Shown here: positions 33,615-42,089 of the stretch, piece by piece
How the letters are laid out: the number at the start of each line of letters is the position of its first letter
How positions within the stretch are numbered: the first letter of the stretch is position 1
Origin: Pseudomonas knackmussii B13
GTDB lineage: Bacteria; Pseudomonadota; Gammaproteobacteria; Pseudomonadales; Pseudomonadaceae
DNA: 64,000 nucleotides
NCBI RefSeq assembly: GCF_000689415.1
Contig: NZ_HG322950.1
Coordinates: 744,001 to 808,000, forward strand
Direction of reading: 5' to 3'
Made by a program: the position numbers and the translations under genes
The notes under the pieces: model-generated
What the model was told of the DNA's origin: nothing
Database searches by the model: none
What the model saw: the letters and a program-made list of their open reading frames with translations, nothing else

Positions 33615-34808
33615 TCAGACCACCTCCCGTACAACGTCGCCGGTGACGAGCGGCTCACCGATCTGCGCCGCGAAGTTCATGGCGGCTGTGACCAGATTGG
33701 CAATGGCCAGCGGGTATAGCTGGCTCGTCTTGTCTCGGCCGCTGGTGCTCAAGCGCTCGATCAGCGCTTGCACGCCAGTGCTGTCGATGACATCGCTGAG
33801 GTTCTTTTCGGCACGGCTGAAGCGATGCACGAGGTGCGCCTCGACCAGGTTGACCGGAAGCGGCTCCAGCTTGGTGATTTCAATGCGTTGGGCTACCTCA
33901 CGCACGTCGGCATTGCGCGGCGACAGCTTCATCGCCAGCTCCGGCTGGCCGATCAGGATGATGCTGATCAGTTTGGTGAAGCCGTCTTCCAGCTCGCGGT
34001 AGCGCTTCAGGTGCTTCAGGGTCGGAATCGAGAGGCTGTGCGCCTCCTCGATGATGAGCAGGTGGCGTTGGCCCGATGCGTAGCTGGCTTTCAGCGCCTC
34101 ATAGACCTGGCCGAATCGTTCTTCCGGGCTGGACTTCGTCTTCTCCAGCGGGGCCACGCGCTTCATGATGGCTTGCGCGATGTGGCTCGACTTCAGGGTC
34201 TTGCCCTTCACGTCGTTGTCCTCCGAGCCCAGGACAAAGGGACGGATGACGATGACTGGCATGCCTTCCTTCTTCAGGCGCTCGGTCAAGGCCTGGCGTA
34301 GGCTCGACTTGCCAGAGCCAGACTCGCCGATCACCGCGAGGAAGCCGTCATTCTTCGCCACTTGGTACATCGACTCGCGGACGTAGAGCATGTCGGGGGT
34401 GACATACATGTCGTCGGCCGAGCGCAGGTCGTCGAAGGGATTGGCATACAGCTGGAAAGCACGCTTGGTCTCTGGCAGCAGAGGTTGTTTTGCCATTAGC
34501 ATCGGTTCGCACTCCTGGTCGTTCTCGTTTACTTGGTCGTTTACGGCTTCGGTCGGGGTTGCAGGGGCCTCGGCGTTGGCGCGCCGGGGCTCCATCTCTT
34601 CTTCCAGCGCAGCGATGTCGCCATCGTTCGCGCCGTGTTCGTAAAGAAAGTCCGCGATGCGCCCGAACAGGCGCGCCTTGTCGATGGACTTCGGCCAATG
34701 GCCGTGGTTGATGATCTGGGCGATGGTCGCCGGCGAGACTTCTGCGGCGCGCGCCAGGTCGCGCTGATTCTTTTTGACGGTGCTGAGTACTTCCTTCAGG
34801 TGCTGCAT
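33615..34808 (-). CDS. MuB-like transposition ATPase with N-terminal HTH
   Basis: 397-residue AAA+ protein that should bind target DNA and activate the transposase. The N-terminus (about 8-40, QRDLARAAEVSPATIAQIINHG) is a helix-turn-helix, as in MuB. After an acidic linker the ATPase follows, with Walker A GESGSGKS at 161-168, Walker B LLIIEEAH at 250-257, and a sensor in ILIGQPEL. It resembles ExeA/TniB-type ATPases. It overlaps the transposase stop by one base. Confidence 0.9.
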   Translation of the reverse strand: MQHLKEVLSTVKKNQRDLARAAEVSPATIAQIINHGHWPKSIDKARLFGRIADFLYEHGANDGDIAALEEEMEPRRANAEAPATPTEAVNDQVNENDQECEPMLMAKQPLLPETKRAFQLYANPFDDLRSADDMYVTPDMLYVRESMYQVAKNDGFLAVIGESGSGKSSLRQALTERLKKEGMPVIVIRPFVLGSEDNDVKGKTLKSSHIAQAIMKRVAPLEKTKSSPEERFGQVYEALKASYASGQRHLLIIEEAHSLSIPTLKHLKRYRELEDGFTKLISIILIGQPELAMKLSPRNADVREVAQRIEITKLEPLPVNLVEAHLVHRFSRAEKNLSDVIDSTGVQALIERLSTSGRDKTSQLYPLAIANLVTAAMNFAAQIGEPLVTGDVVREVV

Positions 34809-36574
34809 CAGTGAGTCCCTCCCACGATGCGCAGGCCGGGACGAACCGGGGCCTGCAGCTGCTGGACGATGGCGTCGAGCTGGTCCTCGAGCACGCCATC
34901 GGGGTAGTTGGACTTGAGCCAGACCATCGACTCGGCGGTCCAGGAAGATCCCATCCGCGCACGCAGCGCCTTGGCGGCCGCAGGGTGGCTCATGGGCTTG
35001 ATCTCGACGGTGGCCACCGTCACGGTGGTCTCCACCTCAGTGCCGCGCTTCGGCAGATAAGCCGGCAGCGCCGTGTCGGTCAGATGCTTGTGCGGATCGA
35101 TGGCGCCGGCGAACGGCACGGCCTTCGCCTTCCGGGCCTTCTCCGCTTCGTCCTGGGTGTCGGTATCGGTCGCGATCTGCTCGAGCACCTTGCGGGCGAC
35201 CTGAGCTGGCGTTTCGGCGTGACGCTTGTGCTCCTCGCCGATCATGGCCGCGGTCTCGCGGAAGCCGTGTTGATCAACGCCGATGCGCTCGACGACATAC
35301 AGGACCTGGTGCCCGTCATCGTCATGGCGGATAACCTGGGCGCTTTCGGCATCACGCCATGGGTTCCTGGTCATCAGCACCTTCTCGCCCACCATCACAC
35401 CCGGCACGCTGCTGACGTTGTATTCCGCACTGTTGAAAGACACGATCATCAGCGGACTGACGACGCGGGTCTGCGGCGCGCTGGTGGCCATCTCGCGGCA
35501 GATCTCGGCCGGCGGCGCGATACGCAGCTGCTGCGGAGTGATCAGCATCCACACGCCATAGCGGGTGCGGCGGTGGCGGCTATGGATCTCGGTCGCGTTG
35601 TAGGCGCGCATCCATTCGCCGACACGGGTGTTGATGTGCTCCAGGGACTCGGCTTTCTCCAGCTTCAGCCCGCTCTCGAACTCCTTCTCAACGATGTTGT
35701 GGGCCTGCTCGACCTGGCCCTTGGCGCGGGCGTTGCCGACCTCGTTGATGATCAGCTCGATGCCCAGGGCTTGGCACAGGTTGCGGAACATCGCCGACTT
35801 CATGGCCGCGCCGGGGTCGGTCATCAGCATGAAGGGCACGCCGTGGAACGGGTCCTGTTCACCGCGCTTCTGCATGGCGCAGATCAGCACGTGGCAGATG
35901 TTCTCGGCCGATTCGGAGCCCAGGACGTACTGCACGTAGATGGTGCCGCTGGTGTGGTCGGTGATGACGTAGCGCCAGAGGCGCTTGCGCTCGATCTTCT
36001 TCAGGTTCTCCGGCTTGCCGTCGTAGTACTCGGCATGGCTCATGGTCCGCGCGCCGTCGTCGTCCAGGTAGAACTGGGTGGAGATCGAGGCGTCAATCTG
36101 CCATACGTGGTTCGGGTGCTTGCTCGCCAAGCTGATGGCCGGCGCCGGAGCCAGGAGCTGCGACGGGTGCAGGTTGTTCTGATAGAGCGCGCGACTGATG
36201 GCGCTCTCCGACATGGGCTTCAGCTCGCCGGTCGACTTGACGACTGACTCGGCGCGGATCAGCCCATTGCTGCGCAGGCGGGCCACGGCCAGCTTGATCG
36301 ACGAGAGCTGCTTGTTGTTGGCACGAATGCTCTCGACCAGGAGCGCCGAGATCAGCTGCAGTTCGCGCAGCGGAATCGCCGTAGATCCTGCGTCGGAGCG
36401 GCGCTTGCGGGGCTTGTCCTTCATGGTCAAGGACTCCAGTTTGCGATAGAGGGTGGCGAGGGACATGCCCAGGCGCTCGGCGGCCGCTCTGTAGATCACG
36501 GTGCGGCCGCCGGCGCCGGCCTCCAGCGCCTGCTGGTGCGCCGCCAGGATTTCCTGGGCATGGATGGGGTTCAT
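34808..36574 (-). CDS. MuA-like DDE transposase
   Basis: 588-residue transposase for replicative transposition of the phage. An N-terminal helix-turn-helix (YRAAAERLGMSLATLYRKL) is followed by an integrase core with D161 (VWQIDAS), D253 (LMTDPGAA) and E289 (GQVEQAHN), a DD-35-E spacing. A beta-barrel region and a C-terminal Ala/Lys-rich tail follow; the tail is expected to contact the ATPase. The start at 36574 is supported by its adjacency to the upstream DUF3102 gene. Intact. Confidence 0.93.
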   Translation of the reverse strand: MNPIHAQEILAAHQQALEAGAGGRTVIYRAAAERLGMSLATLYRKLESLTMKDKPRKRRSDAGSTAIPLRELQLISALLVESIRANNKQLSSIKLAVARLRSNGLIRAESVVKSTGELKPMSESAISRALYQNNLHPSQLLAPAPAISLASKHPNHVWQIDASISTQFYLDDDGARTMSHAEYYDGKPENLKKIERKRLWRYVITDHTSGTIYVQYVLGSESAENICHVLICAMQKRGEQDPFHGVPFMLMTDPGAAMKSAMFRNLCQALGIELIINEVGNARAKGQVEQAHNIVEKEFESGLKLEKAESLEHINTRVGEWMRAYNATEIHSRHRRTRYGVWMLITPQQLRIAPPAEICREMATSAPQTRVVSPLMIVSFNSAEYNVSSVPGVMVGEKVLMTRNPWRDAESAQVIRHDDDGHQVLYVVERIGVDQHGFRETAAMIGEEHKRHAETPAQVARKVLEQIATDTDTQDEAEKARKAKAVPFAGAIDPHKHLTDTALPAYLPKRGTEVETTVTVATVEIKPMSHPAAAKALRARMGSSWTAESMVWLKSNYPDGVLEDQLDAIVQQLQAPVRPGLRIVGGTH

Positions 36575-36577
36575 GGG

Positions 36578-37504
36578 TCAGCCCTCGGCCATCTCGTCGA
36601 GGCCCAGCAGCTTGTGCCAGGTCGGCAGATCGTCGGGGTGCAACTCCGGCAGGTGGAACTCGCTGCGGATCGCCATCAGCGTCACCTCCAGGTTGCGCAC
36701 CAGAGAGGCCTTGAAGGCACGATGGTCTTCGCCGGTGCGAGCGCCCAGCTCGGCCAGGTCGGTGAATGCTTTGCGCAGGGTGCCCTGCAGGCGCCCCTCG
36801 ACCTCATAAGCCTCGGCGACGACCTCCTGGCGAAGCTGAATGGCTTCCTCTTCGGGCTGGACGACGATGACCTTGGGCTTCTTCGCCAGGGCGGTTTCCA
36901 GGCTGGTGATTCGGGAGCTCTTGTCGGCCAGCACGCGGTCCTTGGCTTCCAGGGAGTCACGGGACTCGCGCAATGCCTTGCGCAGCTCCTTCACGCTCAT
37001 GGTGGAGATATCGTCGAGGGTCAGCTCGCCGGTTTGCCCGGTCAGCTCCAGCTCCTCCAGCTGCTCGTCATCGAGGACCAGCATCTCGAACAGCTTGGTC
37101 TGGCCGCCGATAGCTTTGGTCAACGCGGTGCTGCTACTGAGGGTGGAGAACTTCGCTGCCGACTGGATGAAGCGGCTCGCTACGTACTTGTCGATCCCCA
37201 ACGAGTCCAGTCGGTCAGCGAAATTCCCGTGACCGCATGCAGCCTTGAGTACAGCAAGACCGCGCCCTACCTCCAGGCAGGCCTCAACACTGCGGCGCAT
37301 GTTCGCCGCGATGTCGCGTTGAATCAGGTCGGGGTCGGTGCAGTCAGCAGGCAGCTGATACCCCAGCTGAACCGCAATGGCGCGAACGGTTGCGTCTTGT
37401 TCATTGGTCAGACGGGCGACCTGGTGCTGGTGCTCCAGGAGCGCGTCCTGGTCGAGATGCTCCGGCTCGGCTGGCGCATCAATGGTTCGGGGTTGACGGG
37501 CCAT
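36578..37504 (-). CDS. DUF3102-like phage protein with coiled coil
   Basis: 308 residues. The part VEACLEVGRGLAVLKAACGHGNFADRL resembles DUF3102, and a coiled-coil segment (about 175-235) follows. The start at 37504 is chosen because GGAGG lies eight bases upstream; an ATG five codons earlier has no such site. The role is unknown, perhaps DNA binding or partition-like. It precedes the transposase by 3 bp. Confidence 0.65.
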   Translation of the reverse strand: MARQPRTIDAPAEPEHLDQDALLEHQHQVARLTNEQDATVRAIAVQLGYQLPADCTDPDLIQRDIAANMRRSVEACLEVGRGLAVLKAACGHGNFADRLDSLGIDKYVASRFIQSAAKFSTLSSSTALTKAIGGQTKLFEMLVLDDEQLEELELTGQTGELTLDDISTMSVKELRKALRESRDSLEAKDRVLADKSSRITSLETALAKKPKVIVVQPEEEAIQLRQEVVAEAYEVEGRLQGTLRKAFTDLAELGARTGEDHRAFKASLVRNLEVTLMAIRSEFHLPELHPDDLPTWHKLLGLDEMAEG

Positions 37505-37555
37505 TACACAGTCCTCCATGAGGTGGATACGGCAGGTTTCATCTGGACTCCTTGG

Positions 37556-37855
37556 TTAGTGGTGGGCGCCGATCCGCGCCCTGAGTTCTTGGATGCGGGC
37601 TGCGCCGCGGTCGAGTTCATCTGCAGTCGCCATGGCGTACTGCAAGAAGGCGATGCCTGGGGCGAAGCGGCCGGTGTCTTCGTACCGCGTGGCGAAACCT
37701 TCTTCGATCAGCAAGTCCATGTAGCGAGTGATGTTGGCGGGGCTCTCGCCCAGCGCCTTGGCCAGCTCGGTATTGGAGAGGCCGCGCAGGGTGTGGCCAC
37801 GCAGGGCCTTGAGCACGCGCAGGACACGTGCCGCGCTGCTAGTGGGTCGGGTCAT
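37556..37855 (-). CDS. Winged-helix regulator, IclR-like N-terminal domain
   Basis: 99-residue protein with a MarR/IclR-type wHTH: VLRVLKALRGHTLRGLSNTELAKALGESPANITRYMDLLIEEGFATR. There is no effector domain. Phage regulators of this kind occur in B3/D3112-type early regions. Overlaps the 74-residue gene by four bases. Confidence 0.75.
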   Translation of the reverse strand: MTRPTSSAARVLRVLKALRGHTLRGLSNTELAKALGESPANITRYMDLLIEEGFATRYEDTGRFAPGIAFLQYAMATADELDRGAARIQELRARIGAHH

Positions 37856-38076
37856 GCTCGGCCCCTCGGGTAGAAGTAGTCCTTCATTTCCTCGGCGACC
37901 GCCGCGGCGATGTCTTGCAACTCGCCGACGGTCACTTCGCGCAGCGGCTTGCCCAGATCCATGACGCGTTTGGAGAACTTGATCTGCGTGGGGCCGTTCC
38001 ACCCCTCCGTGTAACCACCGAAGGGCTCCAGGGCTTCCTGTACGCTCATGCATTGAGCGAGGGTTTCGGGGCTCAT
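37852..38076 (-). CDS. Hypothetical early phage protein, 74 residues
   Basis: MSPETLAQCMSVQEALEPFG ... DYFYPRGRA; soluble, no motif recognised. Overlaps genes on both sides by four bases, so it is a normal operon member. Confidence 0.6.
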   Translation of the reverse strand: MSPETLAQCMSVQEALEPFGGYTEGWNGPTQIKFSKRVMDLGKPLREVTVGELQDIAAAVAEEMKDYFYPRGRA

Positions 38077-38555
38077 GGCTGCTCTCCAAGGTCAAGCTGT
38101 GGGTGGTCGTGCTGCTGCACGTTGCCGTGATGCCAGGCCAGGGATTCCAAGCCAGCGCGGATCGCTTCCAGGGTTTGATGGGCACTCTGGCGGCCACCGT
38201 AGAACGCCATCAGCGCGCCGGCGGCTTCGTGCAGTACCTGCTGCAGGCGCTGCATGTCCTCGGCCGAGCTATCGCGGCCAGTAGGGATGTCCACCAGTAG
38301 CTTGCCGTGGGCGGCGGCCAGGTAGCGGGTGATCAGGGGCTGGCCGCAGGCATGCTCCAGGGGCAGCACCAGAGAGAGCGGCAGACGGCCATCGGCCTGC
38401 CACTTGTAGAGGCTCGAACCGTTGTTCAGGGCCAAATAGTCGAAGGACAGGTGGTCAGCGCTGCGATTGCGAGTCTCGCGGGCAGCGTCCACGCATCCGC
38501 GGATGGACTCTGCTGGCGAACGTGGCACCCAGGTTTTCCAATTGCGACGGCTCAT
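38073..38555 (-). CDS. CII-like phage regulatory protein
   Basis: 160 residues resembling the phage regulatory CII/CP76 family: a helix-turn-helix-like region (DHLSFDYLALNNGSSLYKWQADGRLP) followed by LEHACGQPLITRYLA and GKLLVDIPTGR. The start at 38555 is chosen over an upstream ATG that gives an atypical Trp/Arg-rich leader. It is probably a switch regulator of the early operon. It is divergent from the small plus-strand gene at 38673. Confidence 0.7.
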   Translation of the reverse strand: MSRRNWKTWVPRSPAESIRGCVDAARETRNRSADHLSFDYLALNNGSSLYKWQADGRLPLSLVLPLEHACGQPLITRYLAAAHGKLLVDIPTGRDSSAEDMQRLQQVLHEAAGALMAFYGGRQSAHQTLEAIRAGLESLAWHHGNVQQHDHPQLDLGEQP

Positions 38556-38672
38556 TGGAAGGCACTCCCAAGGGACGCCAAGCCGGCGTCCGAACAAATT
38601 CCCGATTCGTCTGTTGGCAACGGTTTCATCGGTCAGCCAACCTGTTCTCGTCTTTCATCAACGGAGCGGGCT

Positions 38673-38930
38673 ATGAGCGAGCACGAACTGCGACAAGAAA
38701 TCGCTGCACTGCGCGAGCAATACGAGATCGAAACTGCCGCCAGTCGTTCGGCCTTTGTGGTGCTGGTGCGCTACCTGGCCGAGGGGCAGCAGTTGCACAT
38801 TGACGAGCTGTGCACTGACCTGGATGCGATGTGCATTGCCCGTCCAGAGGAGCAATGGCAGCGCAGCCTGATGGCGCTGGCTGAGGTGTTACGCGGCGTT
38901 GATGGGCGGCTTCCAGGAGGTCCTGGCTGA
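38673..38930 (+). CDS. Hypothetical protein on the opposite strand within the early region
   Basis: 85 residues, helical and acidic (MSEHELRQEIAALREQYEIE ...). CGGAG lies before the ATG. It is the only plus-strand gene inside an otherwise leftward early region, facing the gene ending at 38941, which suggests an independently expressed accessory gene. No family recognised. Confidence 0.6.
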   Translation: MSEHELRQEIAALREQYEIETAASRSAFVVLVRYLAEGQQLHIDELCTDLDAMCIARPEEQWQRSLMALAEVLRGVDGRLPGGPG

Positions 38931-38940
38931 TAACGGCAGC

Positions 38941-39165
38941 CTACGACGCTGTCAGCAGGCGCTTGCCGTTGGCGCGGGTGGCCTCGGGCAGCAGCTGCTC
39001 CACAGCGATACTGTTGTCGGGCAATTGCCGGGTGGCATCGGCCAGGTGCCAGGCGATGGCGGTGGCGTCGCCCGGGGCGCAGGCGATCAGTGCGTCGAGC
39101 GCGACGCGCCAGGCATCCAGCGGGTGCGGAATGAGGTCGATGTGTTCTATGGAGTTCTGCGACAT
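38941..39165 (-). CDS. Hypothetical phage protein, 74 residues
   Basis: MSQNSIEHIDLIPHPLDAWRVALDALIACAPGD...; an Ala/Leu-rich helical protein. It lies 11 bp downstream of the Ner-like gene. No function recognised. Confidence 0.55.
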   Translation of the reverse strand: MSQNSIEHIDLIPHPLDAWRVALDALIACAPGDATAIAWHLADATRQLPDNSIAVEQLLPEATRANGKRLLTAS

Positions 39166-39176
39166 AGCGGCGGGCC

Positions 39177-39413
39177 TCAGGCAGCTTTGGGGTCGGCTTT
39201 CAGGCCGAGGGCGACGGCGGCTTCGTGAGCGTGACCACGCAGGCCTTTCAGTCGGCCGCGCAGCAGGTCGACAACAACCATGCGATCAAGACCCATGTCG
39301 CGAGCCCAGTGGGTTTTGCAGACGCCGTGGCGGATGAACCACTCGTTGGCGCTGGTGGGCGTCTGCGGGTACGGCAGTGGTGCCGCGCTCGGAGATTTCC
39401 GGTTGCCTTTCAT
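39177..39413 (-). CDS. Small DNA-binding protein (Ner-like position)
   Basis: 78 residues with a helix-turn-helix-like core (ANEWFIRHGVCKTHWARDMGLDRMVVVDLLRGRLKG ... HEAAVALGLK). Its position, second gene of the early operon after the repressor switch, is that of Mu ner, which lowers early transcription; this analogy is inference. Confidence 0.6.
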   Translation of the reverse strand: MKGNRKSPSAAPLPYPQTPTSANEWFIRHGVCKTHWARDMGLDRMVVVDLLRGRLKGLRGHAHEAAVALGLKADPKAA

Positions 39414-39439
39414 GGCGGGGCTCTTGTGGTAAATTGCGG

Positions 39440-39844
39440 TTACTGGATGTGATGGCGCATGGCTTCCATTAGCGCCTCGGTGAGTTCGTGTGGCTGGCTG
39501 GTGATGTCGAGCCGGCGGATGGAGCCCTTCTCGTGGAGCGCGGCGAGTCCGCTGGTTACGGCCCCGGCCATGCCGGCAACGAAATGGAGAGGAAGGTTCG
39601 GATCGAACTCGATACGAAGATTCAGGCTGGTCGACGGCGCGCTTGAGGTGTCGCTGGCGGCGACGCCTCGGCTCATGGCGAGCAGCAAGGAAAGAGAAAG
39701 GGCGATCCAGTCAGAGTCGCTCAGGGTTGCCTGGCCTAGCTGGCCCAGGAAGACCTGGCGGTAGTCGACGGGACGATCGCAGGCAATAGCGTTCTGCAGT
39801 TCCTGATCGAGAAGATCCTGCAGGCGTTGGATGGCAGGGTTCAT
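39440..39844 (-). CDS. First gene of the leftward early operon, hypothetical
   Basis: 134 residues (MNPAIQRLQDLLDQELQNA ... EALMEAMRHHIQ), no domain recognised. It begins 55 bp from the first operator, so it is the first early gene under the repressor. The start at 39844 is used because the longer frame runs through the operators. Confidence 0.6.
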   Translation of the reverse strand: MNPAIQRLQDLLDQELQNAIACDRPVDYRQVFLGQLGQATLSDSDWIALSLSLLLAMSRGVAASDTSSAPSTSLNLRIEFDPNLPLHFVAGMAGAVTSGLAALHEKGSIRRLDITSQPHELTEALMEAMRHHIQ

Positions 39845-39898
39845 GGCGTTTTCCTTCGTGGCTAGACGGGGTAATTCGCTGTGGTGTGTGGTCAATAA

Positions 39899-39916
39899 TG
39901 GAACCATTCGGTTCCA
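39899..39916. promoter_or_regulatory. Repressor operator 1
   Basis: Perfect inverted repeat TGGAACC-ATTC-GGTTCCA between the divergent early operon and the repressor gene. A TTGACC sequence on the minus strand directly beside it could be the -35 of the early promoter. Confidence 0.7.
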
Positions 39917-39931
39917 ATTGCAAGAGGAAAT

Positions 39932-39947
39932 GAAACCGAATGGTTTC
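39932..39947. promoter_or_regulatory. Repressor operator 2, overlapping the repressor start codon
   Basis: Inverted repeat GAAACC-GAAT-GGTTTC, the same pattern as operator 1 with the spacer in reverse complement; centres are 32 bp apart. It covers the ATG at 39940, consistent with autoregulation. Confidence 0.7.
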
Positions 39948-40365
39948 ACTTGGGGAGCGCCTGCTCGAGGAACGCGTTCGCCTGGCAATGACTCAAGAGG
40001 ACTTTGGGGCTTTGGCGGGGGTTACTCGGAAGACTCAGAGGCTTTACGAGTCTGGGGAGCGCGTACCGGATGCAAACTATCTGGCTGCTGTAGCGGACGC
40101 CGGGGTGGACGTGCTCTACGTGGTCGCTGGGCGTCGAGCAGAATTGCGTTCAAACGCAACTTTGCCTGTCGCTGGTGATATCAATACCGAACGCCTGGCG
40201 CGCATTGTGGAGATGCTCGAAACGTTCGCACGCAGCGCCGGAAAGCGCTGGCCGAGCGCCCAGCTCGTTGCTGTTGCTGCGGAGGTTTACAACGTCCTGC
40301 TGGACGAGCCCGCCTTGGATGAACCCAAGGTCGAAAGGATTTTGAAGTTGGTGGTGAATCGCTGA
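39940..40365 (+). CDS. XRE-family phage repressor
   Basis: 141 residues with an N-terminal HTH (RLAMTQEDFGALAGVTRKTQRLYESGERVPDANYLAAV) and a C-terminal helical region, without a LexA-type peptidase domain. It is divergent from the early operon and flanked by matching operators, so it is the likely lysogeny repressor. AGAGGA lies about 11 bases before the ATG, a long spacing. Whether it is induced by RecA cannot be inferred from the sequence. Confidence 0.82.
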   Translation: MVSLGERLLEERVRLAMTQEDFGALAGVTRKTQRLYESGERVPDANYLAAVADAGVDVLYVVAGRRAELRSNATLPVAGDINTERLARIVEMLETFARSAGKRWPSAQLVAVAAEVYNVLLDEPALDEPKVERILKLVVNR

Positions 40366-40386
40366 AGTCGTAGGAAAGGAGTAGTC

Positions 40387-41124
40387 ATGCAGAGCGGGGA
40401 TGATGGTCTGGCCAAGCTGGCCGAAAAGCTTCACGGAGTCCGTGACAATCTTCCAAGTGCTAGCGAAGGAACGCCGAACATGCCGGCGTCCGATATCAGG
40501 GTGAAGCGTAATAGCGGCAACATCAATTTCGGCACCCAGGTGAACATTGGCAGCACCATGTCGCAAGAGCCTCTCGCTCAGCCCCAGCGGAGGAGCCTGA
40601 ACGACCGGGTGGAGGAAATCGCTGGGATCTATGGCGTTGATCCGCGGGTCGTTTGGCGGGAAGTGCTCCACACGCGATTCGGTGTCAGCAGCGTCACGGA
40701 GCTATCGAAGACCCAGTTCGTCGAGGCGTCTCAGGCGCTTGATGCCTACGAGGCTCAGCTCAAAGGGCACCTGGCGGAAAGCAAGGAGCAGAACCACGTT
40801 AAGCGCCTGGTTGCGGAAGCTCTACAGATTGCGAACGACCGAGACGTATATCCGGCCATGTCCAGGTTCTGCTCCCGCGAGTTCGGCGAGACCGTCCTGA
40901 ACAATCTGAGCCCTGACCAGCTAAAGCTGGTGCTGAAGTTCCTGGAAGAGGCTGCGCCTGCGACTCCTGTCGAGCCAGAGCCTCGGGCGTCTACTGCGGC
41001 TTCAGCGTCATCTGCCTCTGTGCGAGGTGTATTTCTCGCCGAAGCCAAGGCCTTGGTTGTTCAGTATCCCGTGCACTGCGGCGCCATTGCCCTGGTGCTG
41101 ATGATCTTGGGGAAGGTCGTCTAG
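40387..41124 (+). CDS. Accessory protein with C-terminal membrane anchor
   Basis: 245 residues. The region NSGNINFGTQVNIGS (about 42-56) is a Gly/Asn-rich beta-like motif. The middle is helical (RVEEIAGIYGVDPRVVWREVL), an Ala/Ser/Pro linker follows, and the last 20 residues form a hydrophobic tail (CGAIALVLMILGKVV). It could sit on the inner membrane with its body in the cytoplasm. It follows the repressor by 21 bp and may be expressed in the lysogen. Function unknown. Confidence 0.7.
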   Translation: MQSGDDGLAKLAEKLHGVRDNLPSASEGTPNMPASDIRVKRNSGNINFGTQVNIGSTMSQEPLAQPQRRSLNDRVEEIAGIYGVDPRVVWREVLHTRFGVSSVTELSKTQFVEASQALDAYEAQLKGHLAESKEQNHVKRLVAEALQIANDRDVYPAMSRFCSREFGETVLNNLSPDQLKLVLKFLEEAAPATPVEPEPRASTAASASSASVRGVFLAEAKALVVQYPVHCGAIALVLMILGKVV

Positions 41125-41166
41125 CTGCGCACCAACACCTACATGCCAACAACAAGGGAATATCCG

Positions 41167-41664
41167 ATGAACAAAGACGTTCGCATCGCCGCCGCTCTCC
41201 TGCTGGCAGGCTTCTCCGTCGCAGGCTGCTCCACCAAGAACTACGGTCGCCAACCTGAGCTGACCTCGTTCGAGCAGCAGACGATGAGCTGCCGCGAGAT
41301 CGATCTGGAGCAAGCCAAGGTCCAAGGCTTTCTCGCCCATGTTCGCGAGGAGAGCGAGTTCGATGGCCGTTCGGTGCTGTCCTTCCTGGGCGACTTCGGC
41401 ATCGGCAACATGATGGAGAAGGATGCTGCAGTGGACAGCGCCAACCAGCGTATGGCGCAGCTCAGCGCAGCGAAGATGCAGCAGGGCTGCTCGTATGCCA
41501 GTGCGGCTCCCGCTCGGCAGTACGCCGCGCCACAGGCTTATGCGCCGGCTCCTGCAGCAGCTCCGTCATCGGGATCGGTTGAGGCTCAGCTCGATGCTCT
41601 GAACCGGCAGCAGCTGCCATACGACGAGTACCAACGGCGCTACCGCGAGATCATGGGCCAATGA
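41167..41664 (+). CDS. Prophage lipoprotein
   Basis: 165 residues with a lipobox SVAGC (Cys near 21). The conserved-looking core is CREIDLEQAKVQGFLAHVREESEFDGRSVLSFLGDFGIGNMMEK, and a Pro/Ala-rich region follows. AAGGGA lies before the ATG at 41167. It probably resides in the outer or inner membrane of the lysogen; superinfection exclusion is a plausible but unproven role. Overlaps the next gene by four bases. Confidence 0.75.
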   Translation: MNKDVRIAAALLLAGFSVAGCSTKNYGRQPELTSFEQQTMSCREIDLEQAKVQGFLAHVREESEFDGRSVLSFLGDFGIGNMMEKDAAVDSANQRMAQLSAAKMQQGCSYASAAPARQYAAPQAYAPAPAAAPSSGSVEAQLDALNRQQLPYDEYQRRYREIMGQ

Positions 41665-42089
41665 ATGAGCAACTCCTGGTCCAGATAATTAATCGGAACT
41701 GCGGCCCTGGCTGGGAGCGCAGAAAGGCCAGAGAGCTAACAGCAGATGCAATCGTCGAGGCCTTGTGGCCATTGAACGAGCTGTTTCAGGGGAAGGTTGC
41801 AAGTATTCAGAGTCAGCCTTACCAGGCTGACTTGGAGCCCCAGGCTGATCGGGCAATCGAGCGCTACGCAGAGCATGGAAGCTGGAAGGCAGTGAGCCTG
41901 GAGGTGCGGCGTATCCTTCTGGAGCGCCACACCCAGGCCATCACGTGGTTCACCCTTGAGGGTAAGACTGCCCCTTGGAAGACATACATGAGTGTCCCGG
42001 ACAATCTGCCGGCCAAGACTCTGCCAGCAGCAATACTGCTGTACTTAATTCACGGCATGTCGCTCCCTTTTCCAGTAGCGGAATCATGA
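41661..42089 (+). CDS. Hypothetical accessory protein, 142 residues
   Basis: MNEQLLVQIINRNCGPGWERRKAREL ... ; soluble, no family recognised. Its ATGA overlap with the lipoprotein gene suggests coupling. The 3' third overlaps an opposite-strand frame at 41950-42168; I judge this plus-strand frame more likely to be real. Confidence 0.6.
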   Translation: MNEQLLVQIINRNCGPGWERRKARELTADAIVEALWPLNELFQGKVASIQSQPYQADLEPQADRAIERYAEHGSWKAVSLEVRRILLERHTQAITWFTLEGKTAPWKTYMSVPDNLPAKTLPAAILLYLIHGMSLPFPVAES

